A stretch of 64,000 bases of DNA from Paractinoplanes brasiliensis. Its GTDB lineage: Bacteria; Actinomycetota; Actinomycetes; Mycobacteriales; Micromonosporaceae. The translations under genes were made by a program, and so were the position numbers. Location of the stretch: contig NZ_SNWR01000001.1 in assembly GCF_004362215.1 (NCBI RefSeq), positions 3,516,001 through 3,580,000 of the forward strand. Direction: 5' to 3'. The stretch's first letter is position 1, and every line of letters starts with the position of its first letter. The notes under the pieces were generated by a model. That model was given only the letters and a program-made list of their open reading frames with translations. It ran no database searches and was not told the origin of the DNA. Below, one piece after another: positions 59,064 to 64,000 of the stretch.

Positions 59064-61267
59064 CGGCCGCGGGTGTTCGGGTGGGTGTGGGTACCCGCGT
59101 CGCCTACGACGGTGAACTCCTTGAGGTGACCGAGGTCTTCAGCACCGTACACGGTGTCGAGGTCCTCCTTCTTGACGGCCGGCGTCGGCCACGCCGCATG
59201 GCGGTCCGTGACCTCCTTACTTCTGCTGCAGCCCGCATCCTGGCGCAAGACCCCGAATCAAGCGAGGACGACGGGGTTCCGGCCGCCACCTTGCTCGATC
59301 AACTGTCTGAATCCGAACGCAAGCAGGTTCGAGCCAAGGCTGCACATGTCCGGGAGGTGCTAACTGGCTACCGATCCGGCAGCGCTGAATTGGCATTGCC
59401 CGGCGAGCCTAGAGCCGGATATGAGGCCACGTCGGCCTTGGAAACCCGATACGCGACCAAATGCGCTGAACTGGGAATCCATCGAAGCACCATCATCCGT
59501 TGGGTCAGCGCGTACCGAGCCGGTGGCGAGGCCGCACTTGCGAGCGGCGTGAAGACGAAGAGAAAGGGAACTGACTACTCCACGTGGACCGAGATCGCTC
59601 TTGAAATCATGGCGGAGTACACCCCCGACTCTCCGCCGTCAAGGAAGATGGTCATCGCCAGGGCCGACGCACGTCTGAAAAGGCGCTACGGCGAAGACCG
59701 GCCGATGCCGAGTCGGGCCACCGGTTTCCGAATTTTGACAGAGCTTGAGGACCGGCTACCGACCTTCGACAAAGCCGCCAAACGCAATCGGGAGATCGCT
59801 GAACGACCCCGTGGGGTCTACGGCAAGCTGCGGCCGACTAGACCCGGCGAGTACGTCTTGATGGACACCACCAGGCTGGACGTGTTCGGGCTGGACCCGG
59901 TGACGCTGCAATGGTTGCAGGTCGAGCTGACGGTCGCCATGGACTGGTATACCCGGTGCATCGTCGGGCTAAGAGTCACCCCGGTCAGCACCAAGGCGAT
60001 CGACGCCGCCGCCACTCTCTACCAGGTATTTCGCCCTAAGCCCGCCGGTGCCGGGTGGCCGGCGCACGCCGTGTGGCCGGATCACGGAATCCCCCGCTCC
60101 TTGCTGCTCGATCCGGAGGCCATCGATGGCCCGATGGCCTCCGGACGGGCGTCGCCAGCGTTGGCACCCGAGACCATCGTCGTGGACCACGGCAAGATTT
60201 ATGTCTCCGACCATCTGACCAGCGTTTGTGCCCGATTCGGAATCTCAATTCAGCCGGCCCGGCTGCGCACAGGGCGCGACAAGGGGCCGGTGGAGCGCTT
60301 CTTTCGGACCATCCGTGAAGACCTCCTGCAACACCTGCCGGGGTACAAGGGCCCAGATCTTCACAAACGAGGTGAAAACCCGGAAGCAGACGCCTTCTTT
60401 TTCCTGAGCGAACTGGACGCCATCATCCGCGAATGGGTGGCCCTAGTCTATCACCACCGCTGCCACCGCGGGCTGGTCGATGCCTTTATCCCAGGGCTGG
60501 ATCTGTCACCCGCCGCGATGTTCCAGCATGGGGTGGCCCGCGCCGGATACATCGAGGTTCCCCGCGACCGGGACCTTGCCTACCACTTCCTGAAAGTCGA
60601 ATGGAGAACGATTCAACACTACGGCATCGACTGGGACAATCGCCGCTACAACGGAGAAGGTCTGAACGACTACCGGAACATTCATAGCCCATATGGTGGC
60701 AAGTACGCGGATAAGTGGCCTATCTACGTCGATGAAGATGACATCACCAGGGTATATTTCCAAGACTATAAGACAAAGGAATGGTCGACACTGACATGGG
60801 AGCACGCCCCGAACAGTGACATGCCTCTGAGTCGGGACGCCATGAGGTTCGGCCGGAAACTGGCAGCATCCAAGTACCGCTATCCAGATGATCAACTGGC
60901 CTTAGCCGACCTGCTGGATCGCTGGAAGCTCGGACTCGCAATGACGAAGGTCGAACGGCGTATCGCATTGCGCACGGCCCGGGAGCAGGCCGCTTTCGAG
61001 TTACCTGACAACGACGATGCGGTGCCCATGCTGCCGTCGGTCCGTAAGGCTCTGGGGCAGGACGCGCAGCCTGTCGATTCTGGTGAGGGCCAGGCACGGC
61101 AGGACGATCACGATGAAGCCGACAACCGCACGGAGCGGCAGCCGATGGCTGTCGTGCCGCCGGCGGACGAGGCGGGCGATGACGACGACGCTGACCTGGA
61201 GGGGCTTGTCCAGACGCACGAGGAACCCCTTCACGACTTCTACGACGATGCGCTGGAGGACGTATGA
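59060..61267 (+). CDS. tnsB: TnsB-like DDE transposase (Mu/rve family)
   Basis: Binds element ends and does 3' strand cleavage and joining. The 735 residues start with a helical DNA-binding region: RSTIIRWVSAYRAGGEAAL is a helix-turn-helix near 140-160. The rve catalytic core has D269 (LMDTTRLDV), D376 (VVDHGK) and E412 (GPVERFF), with exactly 35 residues between the last two. A Mu-type C-terminal beta-barrel and an acidic C-terminal tail that probably binds TnsC follow. GTG start overlapping tnsA; stop overlapping tnsC as ATGA. Confidence 0.92.
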   Translation: MTAAGVRVGVGTRVAYDGELLEVTEVFSTVHGVEVLLLDGRRRPRRMAVRDLLTSAAARILAQDPESSEDDGVPAATLLDQLSESERKQVRAKAAHVREVLTGYRSGSAELALPGEPRAGYEATSALETRYATKCAELGIHRSTIIRWVSAYRAGGEAALASGVKTKRKGTDYSTWTEIALEIMAEYTPDSPPSRKMVIARADARLKRRYGEDRPMPSRATGFRILTELEDRLPTFDKAAKRNREIAERPRGVYGKLRPTRPGEYVLMDTTRLDVFGLDPVTLQWLQVELTVAMDWYTRCIVGLRVTPVSTKAIDAAATLYQVFRPKPAGAGWPAHAVWPDHGIPRSLLLDPEAIDGPMASGRASPALAPETIVVDHGKIYVSDHLTSVCARFGISIQPARLRTGRDKGPVERFFRTIREDLLQHLPGYKGPDLHKRGENPEADAFFFLSELDAIIREWVALVYHHRCHRGLVDAFIPGLDLSPAAMFQHGVARAGYIEVPRDRDLAYHFLKVEWRTIQHYGIDWDNRRYNGEGLNDYRNIHSPYGGKYADKWPIYVDEDDITRVYFQDYKTKEWSTLTWEHAPNSDMPLSRDAMRFGRKLAASKYRYPDDQLALADLLDRWKLGLAMTKVERRIALRTAREQAAFELPDNDDAVPMLPSVRKALGQDAQPVDSGEGQARQDDHDEADNRTERQPMAVVPPADEAGDDDDADLEGLVQTHEEPLHDFYDDALEDV

Positions 61268-62379
61268 GCACTGCGGCCGTAGCCTCGGGGAAGCTCGCAC
61301 TGGCAACGAAAGAGGATTGGAAAGCCTACGCGGAAAGCCCTCGCCGCATCCGCCCGGAGAACCTCACCCGGCGGCAGATCGATGCGCTTTCGTCGCATGA
61401 ACTGGCGCGGTACGACCGGACGCGCCGCGAATGGCATGCGAATTTGGGTCCCATCAGGACTCCGCAACTTGACCGCCTACACGAAGACATGTGGGACATC
61501 GTCGACAGCAATCTACAGGATGGAGACAAGGCGCGCGGAGCGATCGCCGTCGAAGCGTTTCCCGGCCTTGGGAAGACCACGGCAGCGCTGTCTTTCGCCC
61601 GAACCTTTCACGTTCGTGAGATCAGCGAGTGCGGGGCCTTCACAGATGAGGGAAACGAGCGCATACCGGTCTGCCGGGTTGGACTCAACGGTGATACCGG
61701 AATCAAGGACTTCAACCGTTACATGCTGGATTTCTTCGCCCATCCCGGCCGACGTCGCGGCACCGCCGCCGAGTTTGGCAGTCGTGCACTGGAATGCGCC
61801 CTCAAATGCGGCGTACGGCTGATGGTGATTGACGACCTGCACTTCCTGCGATGGCAGCGCAAGAACGGCGAAGAGGTACGCAATCATCTCAAATGGATTG
61901 CAAACGAGTTTCCCGTCACCCTGCTGATGGTAGGCGTCGGACTGACACAGAAGGGACTGTTCAACGAAGGTGCCTCCCCTGCGGACGTGGTTTTTGCGCA
62001 GACCGCGCGACGCACGACCAAGCTGCAAATGGAACCGTTCAGTATCGACAAGGAGGAGGGCCGGCGTGCCTGGCGGAACCTGCTGCTGGCGATCGAGCAG
62101 CGGATCGTTCTCGCCGAGAAGCACCAAGGAATGCTCGCCGACGATCTGAGCGACTACCTCTTCGCCCGCAGCACCGGCCACATCGGATCACTGATGAGCC
62201 TGATCAATCGTGGATGCCAGCGTGCCATACGAAAGGGCCGCGAACGTCTCGACCAGGGTCTGCTAGACGGGGTGAGGATCGACGAGGCCGCCGAGGCGGC
62301 GCGCCGCGAGATCGAAATCGCCATGGCGAATGCCAAGATCACCAGCCGCCCGCGGCAGAGCCGGAAACGCGCGGCATGA
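61264..62379 (+). CDS. tnsC: TnsC/TniB-like AAA+ ATPase, target-selection regulator
   Basis: AAA+ ATPase that links the target-site protein to the transposase. The 371 residues have Walker A PGLGKTT (100-106), Walker B LMVIDDLHFL (D190, D191) and the sensor-type region LLMVGVGL. The N-terminal 70 residues (RRQIDALSSHELARYDRTRR) and a basic C-terminus flank it. ATG overlaps the tnsB stop, and its own stop overlaps tniQ as ATGA, so all four genes are coupled. Confidence 0.92.
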   Translation: MSTAAVASGKLALATKEDWKAYAESPRRIRPENLTRRQIDALSSHELARYDRTRREWHANLGPIRTPQLDRLHEDMWDIVDSNLQDGDKARGAIAVEAFPGLGKTTAALSFARTFHVREISECGAFTDEGNERIPVCRVGLNGDTGIKDFNRYMLDFFAHPGRRRGTAAEFGSRALECALKCGVRLMVIDDLHFLRWQRKNGEEVRNHLKWIANEFPVTLLMVGVGLTQKGLFNEGASPADVVFAQTARRTTKLQMEPFSIDKEEGRRAWRNLLLAIEQRIVLAEKHQGMLADDLSDYLFARSTGHIGSLMSLINRGCQRAIRKGRERLDQGLLDGVRIDEAAEAARREIEIAMANAKITSRPRQSRKRAA

Positions 62380-64000
62380 CGCCCGGGCCGCGAACGCTGC
62401 CGATACGCCTGGCACCGGTCGACGGAGAAGCCCTCGACTCCTGGCTCGAAGTCCTGGCCGATCGCTCGTCCAGCCCTCTCGGCAGCCTCATGGAACACCT
62501 GATGTTTCCGGTGCGCCAACGTGTCGGTAACACCGCGCGGGACATCCCGTCGGACTGGACGATCATGCTGCGCGATGCCGAGGTCACCAACGTTGCGACG
62601 GCAAGCGGGCTCTCCCTGGAGAGGCTTCACGCCATGACGCTCGCCTATTACGACCAGCGCGCTGTGCGCCTGGACCGAATACGGCGGCAGGTGCAGCGAC
62701 GAGTCCTCTGGGGACGCGCCCGTGGCTCCCGGTACTGCCCCGACTGCCTGCGCGGTCCGGCCGGCCGAGGCCGATGGCAACTGTTCTGGCGGCTCGGCTG
62801 GGCTTTCGCCTGCCCGACACATGAACGGCTTCTGGCCGACAGATGCCCTGAGTGCGGCAAAGTCCAGCGACTGCGACCACGCACCGGCAAGGATGTTCCC
62901 CAGCTCGCCTACTGCGACACGCCGTTCGACGGATGCGGAGCCGACCTCACCCGGACGGCCACCTTGCGCCTGGTGTCCGAGCACCCGGCTCTGGCCGCCC
63001 AGCGCCGGATCACCTCAATGATCGACGCAGGCACCGTCGGCTCTGGTCCTTACCAGGCACAGCCACAGCCGGTCGCCGTCGCTCTCACCGACATCCGTGC
63101 CGTGGCGGCCCGCGTCCTCGCAGACCTGCCGCCCGCGCAACTCACCGACCTGCTGCCCGGCGACCTCGTCACCGCCTACGAGTTCACGCTGGCCGGCCAC
63201 GAGACAGCAACGGCTTCTTCACCCCGGAGGGAACCCGAGGTCCGGCCCGGGTTCATGGCTCCGGTACACGCCGCGAGCGCAGCGGTCGCCGTGACGATCG
63301 CCGTACAGGTCATCGACCACGACCTGCCCGGTAGCGGCGCGGCGCTACGGGACCTGCTGGCCCGGATGCGCGAGAACCTCGGCCAGATCAGCGCGACCAG
63401 CATCGATCAATGGGGGCGGGGGATCAGCCCGGTTCTCAAAGCCGTCCATCTCGCTGCCGTCGCTGACTCGATGCGGCCCAACGAACACCTGCGCTACCGG
63501 ACGGCCTCGGATCTGCCCGCCCGTCCGCATGCCGGCCGCCGCACGGTCGAGACCCGAGCGCAGCGCACGCCGAGCGTCCTTTGGCCTGCCTGGCGCATCC
63601 GGCTCAGCCCCGTACGCGGCGCGTACCCTCGTACCCTCGGCCCGATCCTGGCCGCTTGCCTGATGATCGTCGGTAACACCGTCCTGCTCGACGCCGCAGC
63701 CGGCCTGCTCGACGACGTCACGACTGGCAGCGACATCTCCCGCATTCTCCAAAAACTCCACGACGAGCCCACCTGGCCGGACATCGCCACGGCACTCACC
63801 CGGCTCGCCGACTACCTGGACAGCCACCCCACACCCATCAACTACCATCGCCGGCGCACCCTCGACTACAACTACCTGCTCCCGCACGAGTGCTGGCGCG
63901 ACATATGCCGCAGTCTCGGGGTCCAACCAGGGACAGGCCGGCGCGAACGCCTGGTCCGCGCTCACCTCGTTCACCGCATCAGCGGTCTCCCTGAAGAAGA
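62376..64000 (+). CDS. tniQ: TniQ/TnsD-like target-site selector (partial, runs off the window)
   Basis: At least 541 residues with no stop before the window end. The TniQ start (LPIRLAPVDGEALDSWLEVL) is followed by zinc-finger residues C121, C124, C146, H149, C157 and C160 (YCPDCLRG, ACPTHERLLADRCPECG) and then a long helical C-terminal region. TniQ of CRISPR-guided type V-K elements is much shorter. The length fits TnsD, which binds a fixed chromosomal site as Tn7 TnsD binds glmS. The ATG overlaps the tnsC stop. It is partial only because of the window edge. Confidence 0.88.
   Translation, partial: MTPGPRTLPIRLAPVDGEALDSWLEVLADRSSSPLGSLMEHLMFPVRQRVGNTARDIPSDWTIMLRDAEVTNVATASGLSLERLHAMTLAYYDQRAVRLDRIRRQVQRRVLWGRARGSRYCPDCLRGPAGRGRWQLFWRLGWAFACPTHERLLADRCPECGKVQRLRPRTGKDVPQLAYCDTPFDGCGADLTRTATLRLVSEHPALAAQRRITSMIDAGTVGSGPYQAQPQPVAVALTDIRAVAARVLADLPPAQLTDLLPGDLVTAYEFTLAGHETATASSPRREPEVRPGFMAPVHAASAAVAVTIAVQVIDHDLPGSGAALRDLLARMRENLGQISATSIDQWGRGISPVLKAVHLAAVADSMRPNEHLRYRTASDLPARPHAGRRTVETRAQRTPSVLWPAWRIRLSPVRGAYPRTLGPILAACLMIVGNTVLLDAAAGLLDDVTTGSDISRILQKLHDEPTWPDIATALTRLADYLDSHPTPINYHRRRTLDYNYLLPHECWRDICRSLGVQPGTGRRERLVRAHLVHRISGLPEE

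Overview
High-GC actinobacterial chromosome around the replication origin. The gene order dnaA / rpmH-rnpA-yidD-yidC-jag-rsmG-parA-parB / trxA-trxB / anti-sigma-ECF sigma / pseudokinase-murJ / pcnA / padR-ino1 / DUF5318-ponA-GT87 / rpsF-ssb-rpsR-rplI / dnaB is the conserved origin neighbourhood of Actinobacteria, as in Mycobacterium tuberculosis. Protein details (very long low-complexity tails, GTG/TTG starts, the Ddl-like/aminotransferase/GNAT/amidase block) suggest Micromonosporaceae, probably Actinoplanes or a close relative. That genus call is inference, since no rRNA is present.

Layout. 1-1734: oriC, a gene-free stretch with about 17 DnaA boxes between dnaA (1735-3510, minus) and dnaN, which should lie off the left edge. 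4166-12122: the rightward rpmH-to-parB cluster, in which ParA carries a very long disordered N-terminus and two parS sites are read in frame as VSRET. 12123-21716: a 9.6 kb gene desert with nine more parS sites, diverged repeats, a heavily duplicated tnpB relic and a DnaA-box/parS cluster at its right edge. 21717-24978: a HIT-like protein and a broken aminoglycoside-phosphotransferase-type gene. 24938-40518: mostly leftward housekeeping genes (Ddl-like ligase, aminotransferase, CwlM-like amidase, thioredoxin system, SigM-like sigma with its anti-sigma, pseudokinase, MurJ, Ino1 with its PadR regulator), with GNAT, pcnA and ogt facing the other way. 40678-50397: DUF5318, PonA, membrane and cell-envelope proteins and endonuclease IV. 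50689-52338: ribosomal protein/SSB operon behind a structured leader. 52429-56244: a giant disordered membrane protein. 56644-58062: dnaB.

Right edge: seven bases after the dnaB stop begins a lower-GC region with repeated TGCGACAT motifs, followed by four translationally overlapping genes. These encode a TnsA-type endonuclease, a TnsB-type DDE transposase (D269, D376, E412), a TnsC-type ATPase and a large TniQ/TnsD-like protein that runs off the window. This is the transposition core of a Tn7-like element whose tnsA-proximal end abuts dnaB, as Tn7 abuts glmS. It is the most interesting mobile system here.

The genes work together in three groups: replication initiation and segregation (oriC, DnaA, DnaB, ParA/ParB/parS, SSB); envelope growth (PonA, MurJ with pseudokinase, amidase, Ddl-like ligase, YidC); and redox/stress control (TrxA/TrxB, ECF sigma and anti-sigma).
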